The translations under genes were made by a program, and so were the position numbers. Shown here one piece after another: positions 23,853-35,745 of a DNA stretch of 64,000 bases. Position 1 is the stretch's first letter, and every line of letters starts with the position of its first letter. The notes beneath the pieces are model-generated. The model was not told the origin of the DNA, did no database searches, and worked only from the letters and a program-made list of their open reading frames with translations. This DNA comes from Fusarium oxysporum f. sp. lycopersici 4287 (Eukaryota; Ascomycota; Sordariomycetes; Hypocreales; Nectriaceae): assembly GCF_000149955.1 (NCBI RefSeq), contig NC_030987.1, positions 4,397,190 to 4,461,189 of the forward strand. Direction: 5' to 3'.

Positions 23853-25046
23853 ATGGTTGCATTCAAGTCCATCCTCTTTCTCCTCGCCTTTGGCACAGAG
23901 GCCCTCGGTGTAACAACCGATGTCATCTGCCAAAGCAAATATGGCACAAAGAGTGTCGCTTCGAACAAAGTCCCACGGGCTACTACTACTGTAAAGAATC
24001 AGATCACGGTTATTAAGAAGGTCATTCGAAAAGTCAATGTTGTTGTAGTGCCCAAGGCCAAGACTACAACCGAGACGGAGATTGTGATTGAGAGGACTAC
24101 GACAAGTGCTGACTCGGATGTTGAAACTGCTACTGAGACCGAGACTGGTGAGTTTATGGAAGTAGAAGCGAGTGATTTGAGTGGTGCTGATTGTTTAGAT
24201 GTGCAAATCACGAATCGGGTTATGATGCTCACGCGAACTTCGACATCGGTATCTTCAACAACCACGACGAAGTACACCGCCAGCACCATCGCCGTACCAG
24301 CTGGTTTTGTTCCCATCAAAGAAGTTCAAGGCTACATCGCCAGAGTCAAAGCCCGAGGTCCCTTACCTAGAACTGCCGCCGAGTATCTCCAGCGCGTCGA
24401 TTGCGTCAAGAAGATTCCCTCCACTACGACCAAGACCATAACTACCACAATCAAGGGAGCGAGAATTACTCTCAAGCCTAAGACTGTTACGAAGAAAACC
24501 ACGAGTGTTGTTACTATCACGGTGACGGAACATGGACCTCAGGTTACGGAGACGGAGACTGAGACTTTTACTACGATGAGGGTTAACCTTGCTCAGAGGA
24601 CTCAGACTCAGACAATTCCCGAGACTGGTAAGTATCCAGGCTTATAATCTGCAGTACTAATACTAATATGCTCAGTCACCATCGAATCTATCGTCCCAGC
24701 CGATCCCTTCTACGCCGCCTGCTCCTCCAACAATCTCGCAAGCACCGCCAACGGCGGCAAGAGAATCGCCGACTTTTCCGCCTGGACCGCCAACAGACCC
24801 ATTTCCATCTCCGGTTTGACTAGCGCGTATGCATGCTGTGTTGAATGCCAGAAGAAACAGAATTGCTTGATGAGTCGGTCAAGTGCTGGCGGGGCATCGT
24901 GTTGGTTGTACTTGACACCCAGTGATGATGCTTGTTCGGCGCAGATCAACTGGTTGACTTATCGCACTGATAGTGGTGTGAGCGTGGAGTGGACTTATAG
25001 TAATGGACCCTGTGGGAGGGCCGTTAATGGGAGAGAGTCATCGTGA
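23853..25046 (+). CDS. Secreted Thr-rich protein with C-terminal Cys-rich (PAN/apple-like) module
   Basis: Model: join(23853..24627, 24676..25046), 381 aa; the 48-nt intron has GTAAGT and repeated TACTAAT branch-like sites. Residues 1-19 are a signal peptide (FKSILFLLAFGTEALG). The middle is dominated by Thr/Val/Lys beta-strand-like repeats (TTTVKNQITV, TTTKTITTTIK, TETETETFTT), as in many fungal cell-surface proteins, with likely O-glycosylation. After the intron comes a compact module with CSSNN, SAYACCVECQKKQNC, ASCWLY and DDACSAQ, resembling the fungal PAN/apple-like Cys module. Likely wall-associated or secreted; exact role unknown. No GPI signal at the C-terminus. Confidence 0.75.
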
Positions 25047-25218
25047 TCGTCGCATCTGAGCTTGGCATCAGAATCATAGTTATGGTTGAAGAGGTCACCA
25101 TACATAGGAAGCAGTCTGGAAACAAAACATAAATTATATAGATAAGTAACAAATATTAGAATGTAACCATTATATCAACTCGTATAAGTACCTTCACAGC
25201 CATTGAGGTGCTCTGTCA

Positions 25219-26652
25219 CTACTCAATCAGAACTTGCTTCTCCTTCTTCAGGCTCTCAACAAAGCTAATCGACACATTGAGAGTCTGAGCGACAACATCA
25301 GGAGGAGTCAAAGCAAGCCACTGAGTCAAGGAGATATCGGCAACGCGATCAGACTTGTAGACTTCAATCCAGATGAGATCCTCATCTTCAGAGATGTTCT
25401 CGATGTAGTGCCTACCCAGCATCAGTATCATCTTCGCAAACAAGAGTGAGTAACTTACCCAGAGTTATCAGGAAACGCAGCAGTATCACCCGCCGAAAAG
25501 TCAAAAGTCCTCGCCGCCGCATTCCCAATAAAAACCGTCGCCCTCGCCTTACCCTGATGGAAGTACAACCACTCCTCTGCATTAGGATGCCAATGCAACT
25601 CCCTTAAACCACCTGGCTTCAGGGTAACGAACGTCGCAGCGAGGGTCTTGGACGCTGGGAAGTTTGTCGAATCGATCTTCCAGAACTTACCGCCCGTGCC
25701 GCCGATCTTTTCAGGATCATGCTGGAACGTGCGGTACACGAAGGAGCTGTTTCCTGAGAGTTTGCCGGCTGGCCCGTCGGTTACGTTGTGCTTGGTGGGT
25801 GTGCCGGGGAGGATGTAGGGGTTGGGGGATGTGACGTTTTCGAAGACGGAGGCGTTGACCCCGAAGTTCTTGGCGAGGATGTCTTTGGGGGTGTGGTTGA
25901 TCCAGTCGTCAACCATGAAGGTGGTGCTGTCTTGTGTTAGTGTGTTGTGAAACCTGGGTAGGTGACTTACCCAATCTTGTCAAAGTCGGCTTCGTCAAAG
26001 ACTAGGAGATACTCATTCTCATCGGCGAGACCTTGGACGGTATGAGCAGCGCCCTTGGGGAAGTACCAGATGTCGCCGTAATTAAGGACTTCTTCCTGAT
26101 ATCGCCCAAATTCATCAACAGCAGAGATGAGGACGGAGCCATTATACACAATGCCCCATTCGGCCTGCTCAAGTCAGTCTCTTAACAATTGAGGTGGAAG
26201 TATTAGACTTACGACTTTATGCCAGTGAAGTTCTCGAATGGCGCCCTTGACGAGATGCTGCTGAGCACCAGAGATGTCATGGCTGGACGGCAGATCTTGG
26301 ATGACCTGTTCACGGACCCAACCACCCTTTAAGAGACGGGTCTTGGAGTCGGAGAAACTCCATTTGAGATTGGGAACAACGCCGTTGTCAGTGGGCTGTT
26401 GACCAAGGTTGTCTGGGTTCTGGAGATCAAGCTCCTTGTTTGTGCCCCCTAGTCACTGTGTAAGTACGTGATGAGAGTAAGAGAGCATCAGATGTTTGGT
26501 AGCTTACCTAGAAGAACAGCACCCTTGCCCTTTCCATCATAAGGTTGGCCTTTGTCAAAGCCGGGTTGTTGAGTGTCCTTGGGAGCTGCAGTAACGATAT
26601 TCGACCCAAGGCATAAAGCCAGGGCAGAAGAGAAGAACGATGCGCCCTTCAT
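25219..26652 (-). CDS. Secreted bicupin, oxalate decarboxylase family
   Basis: Model: complement(join(25219..25411, 25459..25926, 25971..26164, 26213..26448, 26508..26652)), 411 aa with four short introns, all in frame. Start is MKGASFFSSALALCLGSN, a signal peptide. Cupin 1 has RELHWHKVAEWG (HxHxxxxE) and the later His in FPKGAAHTVQG. Cupin 2 has RELHWHPNAEEWLYF and DNSGHYIEN. Both Mn-binding sets are thus complete. LDLQNPDNLGQQPTDNGVVPNLKWSF is typical of fungal oxalate decarboxylases (the residues are quoted as separate landmarks, beginning at about 26420). Reaction by family: oxalate to formate and CO2, relevant to acid stress and plant interaction. The segment aligning with the bacterial catalytic lid reads DKIGTT (see findings). 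Confidence 0.9.
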
Positions 26653-28866
26653 GGTAGCGATAAGACTGTAGTCCAAAGACGAACAAGCTGAAGAAGGGGA
26701 GTGATGAGAGGATGGATGAGCAAGGGAGAAAGATAGGGACTTCCGTCTCACCGGCGACGTCTTATACCCTCAACACCACAAGCTTCATCACGACATCATG
26801 CATACAGATACATCCATCAAACTGGGAAATTACGAGAGACGTAGCTGAATGGCAATCACACCCTAAACACTTACACAAATGACACTACGATAAGTCGCGC
26901 TGTCTGAAAGAAACAATGATCGGCATAGCTGCATGAAGCTGTCAAGGAAATTGCAGTACGAATTCCGACTGCAAATGGCGTTTGCTTACCCTGAACACAG
27001 CCATTTGAAGGTTCAGAAGACATCAAGTAATAGCTCTTATTTGACCGTAATTATGCATTTTGAGATCTCGCCTGAATGGATCATTAAATCTCATGAATAT
27101 TTCGAGCGAATAAATTCTGTAAATATCTTCTCGTTCAAAAAATTTAGTTGCTATTTGGAACAATGTCTTGATCTTTGTCTGGTGTAACCCTCTCTTCCGC
27201 ACGCACCCATCACAGCCAAGATCGAATACTGATGATCGACAACCCGCCTGCCAAGACGGATATAAGCGTGATGGCGGGCCAGGATTAATGTAGATCTGGG
27301 GTTGACGACATTATTAGTGGATTTAACGTGATCGATGCGCCTGTTTTAGTGCGGCTCAACATGGGTTTGGACGAACCAGGGCCCCACGCTATAAGCATAG
27401 ATTTATGGTAATTGATAGTGCTGTAAATGTCGGCTTTCGGAATGTTTCTGATTATCGCAGGCCCCATCATTTGGTATGAGCTCATGTTCACGGTATTGTA
27501 AAATTTAGTGAGTATACGTGCGAAAGCCAAGATGCTCATATAGTTAATTCTGTAGTTTCTGGGTATCGCAGCTCGGAATGGCTCGCCGCGAAACCAACGG
27601 CCCCTCGGCGTGGCTGCGCTCGCAGCCTTACAAGGATTATACTCGCAATCCAGACTAACAAGACGTCTTCCCAGAGTGTCAAAGCACTCTGAAGATCTCT
27701 CACAGATTCAGCCTAGCAGGAGAACAAACGTATAAGTCATTTCCCAAAGGAGATGTTTAGTCTATTACCCCCACCGGTATTTCCAACTGCCGGGGATTCG
27801 TGTCAGGGGTAGTTCAACGCGCCCGAGCTACTGGGCCAAGGCTGATGTTATTGCCTTACGGATGGAGTAATTCCGCACTATGACATTGTGAATGCAAGGC
27901 TGTCTTAGTTATAATGGTTAATACCACGCGATACTGATGCCATTCGTTAGAGCTGTTGATCCAAATATCCCGGATATGTGGGATGGAACAGTGTAGGAAC
28001 CTTATCCTGGGTAAGCTTGACCTCAACGAGTGTAAAGAAATGCAACAGACTGGAACATCCATCCAACATCGCCTTGTAAGCTGAAGAGTGGGAATTTGGA
28101 CGGATCTGAAGTTCTTGTTGTGATGTTTGTTTTGATGCGTGAAGCTGCCCGTCATTCCTGTGCTGCGAGTAGCTGCTCAGCCGCTCTCCGACTGAAGCAA
28201 CGGACACTCAACCATAGTCGGCCATGCCAACAGCTCAAACACGATGTGATCGAGCACCTTAGTCCATGCAAGTCTCAGCTTAAGGTAACCCTGAGAGAAT
28301 GCAATGCTCCCAACAGGGTAAGTGAGTGACGCTGCTCTGCGAGATTGACAACCATCAGGGGGCATCACCGACAACCCACCACTATCATCCCACGGACGAT
28401 CGGGAGGTCGGTAATTCAGCCATTCTCCTCCGAGAAGATGGATAATAAATTTTGGTTAGACTTGTGCAGATCGGTGATATAGTTACCGGATAGTTCAGTT
28501 CCGCTGCGCGTTTGTATGTCCTCCTTGCCAGCACATCAACCAAGCTAGACAAGATCAGTCAAGGCTGAGGAGGAAAACGTCCTGGGAAGGAAATTGTGAT
28601 AGCCGTGACATAAGAAAACTCATCATGAGATTCAATTGTGTCTTTGTGAGGCTTGATGATACAATTCTTGAGAGAGATGTCGATGAGGGAGACGAGCAGT
28701 TGGAATCAGGAGATCGAAGTGAGAAACAGAGGAGTCCAAGAAAGGGTTGTGAAGGAGAAAGAATCTGAGTATATAACACCTTGGAAACTCCCTCAAACTT
28801 TCTCAATCATCAGCTCACATCATCAACTTGCTCACTTCCCATCACAACCACTGAGCTTCATCTACA
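26653..28866. other. Large AT-rich intergenic region between divergent secreted-protein genes
   Basis: About 2.2 kb. A TATAAG-like site near 26760 (minus strand) could serve the bicupin gene. Short frames at 26933-27187 and 27285-28374 have no domain, poor codon use and no splice logic. Possible degraded repeat DNA, but no terminal repeats or transposase similarity were seen. Confidence 0.5.
28769..28777 (+). promoter_or_regulatory. Probable TATA box
   Basis: GTATATAAC stands about 90 bp before the ATG at 28867 of the secreted beta-propeller gene, with an AC/TC-rich leader between them. Confidence 0.45.
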
Positions 28867-30498
28867 ATGCCCTCTCTCATCTCCATCACGGCCCTTCTAG
28901 GTGCCTTGGCCTCTCAGGTCTCAGCATCTCCAGCCAACATCGCCAAGAGAGGTCTCAGTCTTCCTCCTTTGATTCCCAAGATCCCAGGAGTAACCGAGCC
29001 TCTGGCTGATAACGCTCCTCCCCTACCTATTCTCCAGCTTCCTACTCCTCCGTTGGATAGTCCCCCTTTCAAGGTCTCCAACATCAAGCCCAAGAAGATC
29101 GGATACTTCTGGACTGGTGCTGGTGATAACAAGCATGCCGATTTCTTGGTTACTGCTAGTCTTGATGATGTAAGTTCGCCGAGTTCACACTGGGAGGGAA
29201 ATAAGCTAACAGACTAGGACACCTTTGGTGAAATCATCGACATCACTGATGTCAACACCAGCGGTAACTCACCCCACCATCTAGGCACCTCCCTTGATGG
29301 CAAGACCCTAGTTGGAGGCGGTCTTCTCTCTCTTCTAAAGACCCAAGACACCGCTTTCTACTTCGACACTTCGGACCCATACCATCCCAAGTTCGACCAC
29401 AGCAACCGCGGTATTCTCGGTTCCATCGTCGATGAGATCCGCGCCAAGCCTGACGGCGGTTTCTTCATCACCTACATGGGCAGTGCCGTCGGTACATCGC
29501 CCGGCCGATTGATCGAGACTGATGCCAATGGTAACATCATCCATGAGTGGCCTGAGGATGTTGAGGGTACTCTTAACATTCTTGGAGAGCAGTTCTCTCC
29601 TCACGGATTGAGTGTGGACTTTGATAAGAACATTATTCTTACTTCTGACTTTGTTGTTCCGATCACGATTCTGAAGCCGACTCTTGGTATCAAGAAGGCT
29701 GATACTCTTCGCCTTTGGGATCTCAAGTCTCGCAAGATCATCTCTACTATCACTATTCCTAACGTGAGTTACCCGAGCCAAGACCGGGATACAGCTAACA
29801 GCCACAGGGCCAAGGTATTCAGGACGTCAAATTCATTCCCGGTAACAAGGAGAGTGCCGCTCTAGCTACGTCAGTCCCCCTTAACGCTCAGCATTCGTCA
29901 CTCCATTCCAGATACTAACTCACGTCTACAGTGCTGTTGGTCCCGGCCAAGTCTGGATCATCTACCCCTTCCGCAAAGACTCCAAGGGCAACCAAGGTGT
30001 CGCCGAACTCCTCTACGATCTCGGCGACAAAGCCAAGGACTCCCTCGCCATCTACTCCGACATCACCGACGACGGAAAGTTCGCTTACTTCACCATCACG
30101 CTCGGCAACCACATCGCCGCTCTCGACATCTCTGACCTCGATAACGTCAAGCGTCTTGATGATCCTGATGAGGAGCAGCCCATCATTGGACCTCACTACG
30201 TCAAGATCTCTCCTGATAAGAAGAACCTTCTCGTTACTGGCTACTTTGTTCAAGGTGGAGCTGTAAGTTCTCATTACTGTATTTCTTGATGGGTTTATGC
30301 TGACTGTTACAGATCTCTATTGTCAACACTCCTGCTGATTACAAGGGTCACTGGATTGACATCAATGATGATGGATCGCTTAGCTTTAACCGCACCATTG
30401 ACTTTGAGAAGATCTTTACCAAGACTCGTGGTGGTGCGCGACCGCATAGTGCTGTCATCTTTGATCTCACTGATCCTAAGAACCCTATCTATTACTAG
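28867..30498 (+). CDS. Secreted SBP56/methanethiol-oxidase-like beta-propeller protein
   Basis: Model: join(28867..29169, 29218..29763, 29808..29869, 29932..30262, 30313..30498), 475 aa, four introns of 44-62 nt. Signal peptide: LISITALLGALASQVSA. After a Pro-rich linker, the order of motifs follows selenium-binding protein 56: PHHLGTSLDGKTLVGGG, DTLRLWDLKSRKII with GIQDVKFIPGN, SDITDDGKFAYFT with ALDISD, and GPHYVKISPDKKNLLVTGYF. Family knowledge: SBP56 proteins are copper-dependent methanethiol oxidases. The CSSC selenium/metal motif found after the double His in animal members is absent here, and secretion is unusual for the family, so the reaction is uncertain. The C-terminus ends ARPHSAVIFDLTDPKNPIYY. 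Confidence 0.75.
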
Positions 30499-31115
30499 AG
30501 ACAGAGGTGCGCCAGACTCTGGGTGCTACTGAGCGTCGTATTTAGAGTAATAACTTGGTGGTTTTGGAGGGTTTATTAAGAGTGGTATGATCTATTGGAC
30601 TTGATGAATTTTGGTTGGATGATGGGCTGGATGTTTCTCGCTTCTTCGTACCTCTATGAGGCTTTCATTTAGGGTTATACTGTGGTGCTTCCCTCTCTAC
30701 TTACATATACTTTTCAATTAAGTCTTTAATTAACCAATTTATTCATCCGCTGGATTGTCCCGAGACCTTTAGACGCTGGATGGAATAGGCCCAATGCCTT
30801 GAACCCCCACTATTTCCCTTTGCCAACCCAACACCTGTAAGGTAGTGGAGACCTTTGCCATGCACCGCTGTGAATAGGTGTGGATGGCCGCAAGAGTAGG
30901 CCATGATCGGCCAAGCCCCCAGCCTGAGTACAACCTGCTGAGTGAGTGCAGCCAACAACTTACAGGGATGAAAATGTTGGCCACTGTCAATGGATGTTTC
31001 ACGAAGGATGCTGTTTGTTTTAAGCGCTCACCTCCCTGCTAGACCATGCTTTACTCATTCAAACATTTCTTGTCTCTCTTCTGAATAGCCAATTTGACAA
31101 TAATCTTATCACCCA
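30499..31115. other. Intergenic region
   Basis: About 620 bp between tandem genes; no gene seen. Likely 3' UTR followed by promoter. Confidence 0.5.
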
Positions 31116-32462
31116 ATGTCTACTTCAAGTTCTAAACAAGCAGCATCTTTGGAGACATTACCTCCGGAGATTTTAATTCCCATCGTAACACGCCTTCCAG
31201 GGCTCGACATTCTCTGGGACCTGATGACGGCATCCCCTCACGTCTGGCGTCTTTTCAACGACCATGCCATCACTATTGTCGAATGTATCCTCTCAGGTCC
31301 CAATGCAATAATACCGCCCGAAATTGCAGAGCTCATACGCGCTATCATCCTCGTGCGCACTCGAGCAGTTCCTTTTGAGAACCTACCTGAATTCCAGGGC
31401 CGGTTCTTACGCAAAGTCGGGCGCAAGTGGAAGGGCAGCAACATGGAAACCCCCCCAAGACCATCCCCAGATGAAAAGCTGAGCCCTGGATGCTTGTCTA
31501 CGGCGATGCCCTCTGTCAAGGTTCTTCGATCGGTTGTCGCAACCACTAACCAGATATCTGCCCTTTCGCAAGCATGCTTGACCTCGTTTCTTGACCGTTT
31601 GAGAGATCCTAGCTTCAGACCTCTGCACCTTACCAATCCTGAAGACCGGTACGATCGTCATCATAGACGAGGGCCGAATGGAGAATATATTGAAGCCTGG
31701 GATCAAGTCTTCACCGGAGAACCTGTGAGTGTGGTTGATGTAGGACAGCCGACGTGGGTAGAAGAGATGCGAGTTGTGCGTGCTCTGTGGTATATTCAGC
31801 TCGTGGGTGAAATGCATCGCCATATAGATAGTCTAGACTGGCCGGCTCAGGACATTGAGGGACTGAAAGATATGAGCCCCGGCGATGATCGCTGTAACCT
31901 TGGAAGTCCATATCCTCTGTCACCCGAAGAAGTCAGGTCTGTCGTGGGATATCTGGCAACCCTTGGGGAGGCGAAGCAAGATTTGTTCTACCGACTGCCA
32001 CGTCCTCCTCGTTGTAAGAGATGGACTACAGCTTTGCCAATTCGAGGTGAACGATACATGGAAATCGCGGGATATCGGGAGGATGGCAGCCCTATCAAGC
32101 GGAGCAAGTTTACTGAAGATCGGCTTTGGGGTCGGACCCCAGTGGCACTGGATGGAGACGCTCCTGGAATGTCAATCTTTGAACGCTTGACCAAACCCCC
32201 TCCTCACCCTATCAGTGCATCCCCCCTGGAAGGGATCAAGTTCGACTCATTCCGTCCATTTGGTCTTGCAATCTGGGATGCGTGGAGGATGTATCATTTG
32301 GGTCTGCAATCCTCAATACTCGAAGGTCAGAGTCGTTTGCCCTATGATGCCTTTTATTTCTTCGCTTGGGAGAGTATTCTGCCTCTCGAGGAGGTTGAAA
32401 GTGTTAAATCTAAGCTTCGGGCAAAAAGGAAGCAGGAGATTGAGGAGCACGAAGTATCTTAA
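31116..32462 (+). CDS. F-box-like protein
   Basis: Single exon, 448 aa. The N-terminus LETLPPEILIPIVTRLPGLDILWDLMTASPHVWRLFND is an F-box-type fold (positions about 11-50 of the protein). This would bind Skp1 and recruit substrates to an SCF ubiquitin ligase. The remainder has no recognised repeat and resembles the many lineage-specific F-box proteins of Fusarium-type genomes. The C-terminus is charged (KSKLRAKRKQEIEEHEVS). No membrane or signal segment. Substrate unknown. Confidence 0.8.
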   Translation: MSTSSSKQAASLETLPPEILIPIVTRLPGLDILWDLMTASPHVWRLFNDHAITIVECILSGPNAIIPPEIAELIRAIILVRTRAVPFENLPEFQGRFLRKVGRKWKGSNMETPPRPSPDEKLSPGCLSTAMPSVKVLRSVVATTNQISALSQACLTSFLDRLRDPSFRPLHLTNPEDRYDRHHRRGPNGEYIEAWDQVFTGEPVSVVDVGQPTWVEEMRVVRALWYIQLVGEMHRHIDSLDWPAQDIEGLKDMSPGDDRCNLGSPYPLSPEEVRSVVGYLATLGEAKQDLFYRLPRPPRCKRWTTALPIRGERYMEIAGYREDGSPIKRSKFTEDRLWGRTPVALDGDAPGMSIFERLTKPPPHPISASPLEGIKFDSFRPFGLAIWDAWRMYHLGLQSSILEGQSRLPYDAFYFFAWESILPLEEVESVKSKLRAKRKQEIEEHEVS

Positions 32463-32827
32463 GTAAAACAAGCAGGGTTGGATACTCAATACCCAGCTGT
32501 ATACAAAGATTAAACAAATTAACACCTAATTGCGGCTCAACTATTTGTTCACTATGAGACTTTGTCAAATTTAGAATAGCACTTCAGGCTAAGGATATAC
32601 ACTAGATTTACTCTAGTATTCAGCCTGCGGGATTGAATCCTCAGCTAGTCTTTGAGTGTGTTACTGTCATTATGATCTTGAAACCTGAACGAACTTGGCT
32701 AAAACTCATGTAAACTGATCTGATCCTGAGAATACGTCCAAACTTATGAGCAGGCTAGTTAAACAGACGGCAGAATGCCCTAAATAAATTATCTTTTGAC
32801 ATGCAGTTCCCCATCAAGATGTATCCA
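32463..32827. other. Convergent spacer
   Basis: About 365 bp of AT-rich sequence between converging genes; no gene. A T-arm-like string near 32632 is not part of a tRNA fold. Confidence 0.5.
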
Positions 32828-34135
32828 TCAAGCTCGAGAAGCGTCAACGATATGAAACAAAAGCATAACATGCCATTCCTCTTGTTCGCGGCCGACCTCC
32901 GTGCCCTTAACCTCAAAGTTTCCCTCAGGAACAAATATCTCGACTTTATTAATGACTCTTGCCCCTCCAAGTCGCTTTTTGTGGTTAATCAACATGAAGG
33001 CTGCTCCTGATCCATTGGGGCTACCCAGGATGGCGTAAAGTTCCTTGGGATCCTTTTGATGGCTGACGACTATTCTTTTCTTCCATGGGCCTAAGGACTT
33101 CTTCTTGTGGTCTCTCTCATACTTTTTGAGAATGGCCTGGAATACAATCTTGAGAGTGGCGTGGTTCACAATCTGTGCACGGATAATGTATTTTAGATCT
33201 TCTACATCTCCGCCCGATTCAGAGCAGACTCTGTCCTATCGTCCAAGTTAGTAATCCATCTGAATAGATCGAGTTTGCGTTTCTTACCCACTGCATCCAA
33301 ACAGCATCGCTCCACTGGTATTCGAGGTTAACAACCACAAAGCATAAGGACCACATTCTAACCTGTTGGATATGGGTGAGAGCTGTTGTCTCCTCGTCTA
33401 TTGGAGGTCCTTCTCCCGCGGCATATTTAACCCCGACGTTATGATCGGCAATGATGACGCCAGGGTTCAGAGAAAAAGAGCTTGCAAAGTTCGCCCCAGT
33501 GGCCTGTTTCGCGTTAGTACCCATTGCCTCTTGACATTGACAACGTTCTTCTGCATCAAGCTGCACACTTGACCTACCGCGACCGCTTTCACTTCAGCTT
33601 CGTCTAGGTTTAGAGAACCATCAAGAAAGCCGGCGGGATCAGAGTACCAATCACCCCCTCCAAGATTCACCCAGTTGTAGTGGTACAAGTTGATGGGGGC
33701 TCCGATACCCTTCAACGCCTCATTCAAGCGGTCTCCAAATGTTGGATTTTGGTTCGCACGTTTATCCCAGCCTTCATAGTCCTCTAAGCCGTGTCTTTGG
33801 AGATATGAAGGCGACTCTGCAGACTTTCCGTTCTTAGCCTCAAGTGCTGCTTGAGACGCCTTCATATCACAGTAGAGTGCTTCACCTTTTTTGAGAGCTA
33901 TCTCATACGGATCCGTGGGTTTGTCTTCCCGTTTGGAGACGTGAGTAAGGGCAGGGGAGTAGTGAAAGTCATCATCAAGGGCAACTGCATGAGGATATGA
34001 AGAGGATAATCGGAGGGACGGGACAAAAGAGAAACGAAGAAGAAAGAATGAGAAAATGAGGAGAGAGATGTAACTCAAGGTGACCCTCCATGAGATACTG
34101 CGTTTGGCATGCATTGTCGATAGTTCCATGAGCAT
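32828..34135 (-). CDS. Signal-anchored hypothetical protein with a 27-nt microexon
   Basis: Model: complement(join(32828..33235, 33288..33314, 33363..33503, 33578..34135)), 377 aa. The first intron has GTAGGT, a TACTAAC branch site and ACAG. The third exon encodes only nine residues, WSDAVWMQW, and all junctions are phase 0. The N-terminus has a hydrophobic anchor (VTLSYISLLIFSFFLLRF), followed by a lumenal or extracellular domain with KREDKPTDPYEIALKKG, GLEDYEGWDKRANQNP and YHYNWVNLGGGDWYSDPAGFLDGSL. The C-terminal part is rich in Lys. Start could be ATG 34135 or ATG 34114. No family recognised. Type II membrane or secreted topology is inferred. Confidence 0.62.
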
Positions 34136-35745
34136 TCAGCAAATTTGTAATAATGGAAATGACATAGGACAATTCCGATATTTCTCTGGAGTGGCAATGA
34201 ATACATAGTTATAGTTTAACCCGAAGATCAACGCTAAAGATCAAATTGAGAGATCAAATCACTTTGAAAGGCTACCTTGAGTTCAGAAGGATTGTAGGTT
34301 CCAGGGCTGAGTTCGTGTAATTGCTGTAACAGATGGGGGCTGTTGGTTTTGCCGTTCTATTGACCCTGTTGCTGGCCCCTACATTGTTGTTGGTTGTATC
34401 TTGTCAGATCCAAGTCATGAGGCTTTTTCTGCCACTCGAAGGAAGGGTTAAAGATAGTGTGGGCGTGTTGTCGGTTATGACCTTGAGATCTTCAGCAGCG
34501 CTTCAAGTGGTGCTGTGATTGGTGGCTGCAACAACGGACCTGGGCGTTTCATATACAACGTCGGCAGTTTATTTCGGGTCCGTGAGGTTACACTCGAGGA
34601 TTCTTTATCCTGTAAGCTTAAACCAACAGCATCGGAGGTATGTCACCTTGGGAATAGAGCCAACAGCATCATATCATCATGTCGTAACAAGGCAGACTCT
34701 TTCCTTTACCTCCAATCAGAGAAGCACGGTATGTCTCTTACAATGGGGCGTCAAAAGGTTCCTGCATGATCCAACTGCAGCCACTTCTTATTTTTGTCCT
34801 CTGTCCTGGCCCATGTCTTGGCCCCCCAATGCCTACGTTATTTACCGCGTTCTACCGCGCGGAAGGGGACAGCATCAATGGCATCATTCGCTGCCACAAG
34901 CGCTCTCCTTCTTCAGCGTGAATAAAGTCACTATTCAACCATAACAGGTGTAACGAGTCACTGAAGAGAAAGCATGAGTATTGTAGGCTGTTCTCAGCAA
35001 AAGCATACTAGAGAAGCCATGTTCTGCTGAGTCCACAGTGGTTGAAGCAACTTTTGTTGTGCCATTGGCCCTAATTTTGAACTCATTGGAGTTGAATGTT
35101 ACTCTATGTTGGTTCAACAGAGCTGATCTTCGATAGCCATCAAAGCGCCGAATGCGCTCCAAGTCTTGTGAGCGTATCTGACAGGGACATCCATCCTTGA
35201 ATGCCCAAAATTTCTGAATAATTTCGCCGTAGGATCCTCTCGCATGGGTTTTCGAGGTATTTCAGAACCAACAGGCCTAAACTTCAAGCTCTAAGTTGTG
35301 TGGTGGATGCCATGCTCAACCAACACAAGGCGCAGTCGACTTAACCACCAAGGCACACTTGCTCACGATAATAAAAGAATCCAATCAAGAGCTGAACATG
35401 ACTCACGATCGACAATTTTAGAATCCAAAGAAGAAACCTCCGTCTCATTTCTCCTGCGCCTTTTTAGTAAGTTGCCAAATATCCTGGAACCAACAACTGT
35501 TCATCAACAGCACTAATGAAGCGAATAGATGTGTCCGAGGCGAAATAAATGATGGTTGGGGGCCATGGTATCTTTGATGAAAAGACTGATAGATAGATAT
35601 GTTTCTTTCTGTCATGAGAATCGACTTATAAGAACGAAGGGGCGAAATCACTTATGTTTATCACATATGATATTATCATTCTATTCATATCAAAGTCTAC
35701 AGCAATCTATCTCTATCTCTTAACTTGTCAATAACATCACTCCTT
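34136..35745. other. Intergenic region between divergent genes
   Basis: About 1.6 kb. A frame at 34333-34515 starts with a hydrophobic stretch but lacks further support. No other signal seen; presumably two promoters. Confidence 0.5.

Noticed and set aside
32632..32648. GGGATTGAATCCT, possible tRNA T-arm
   Set aside because: No other tRNA arms or A-box at the proper distance.
34333..34515. Possible small secreted protein (hydrophobic start)
   Set aside because: No cleavage site, Cys pattern, codon bias or splice structure to support it beyond the short hydrophobic run.
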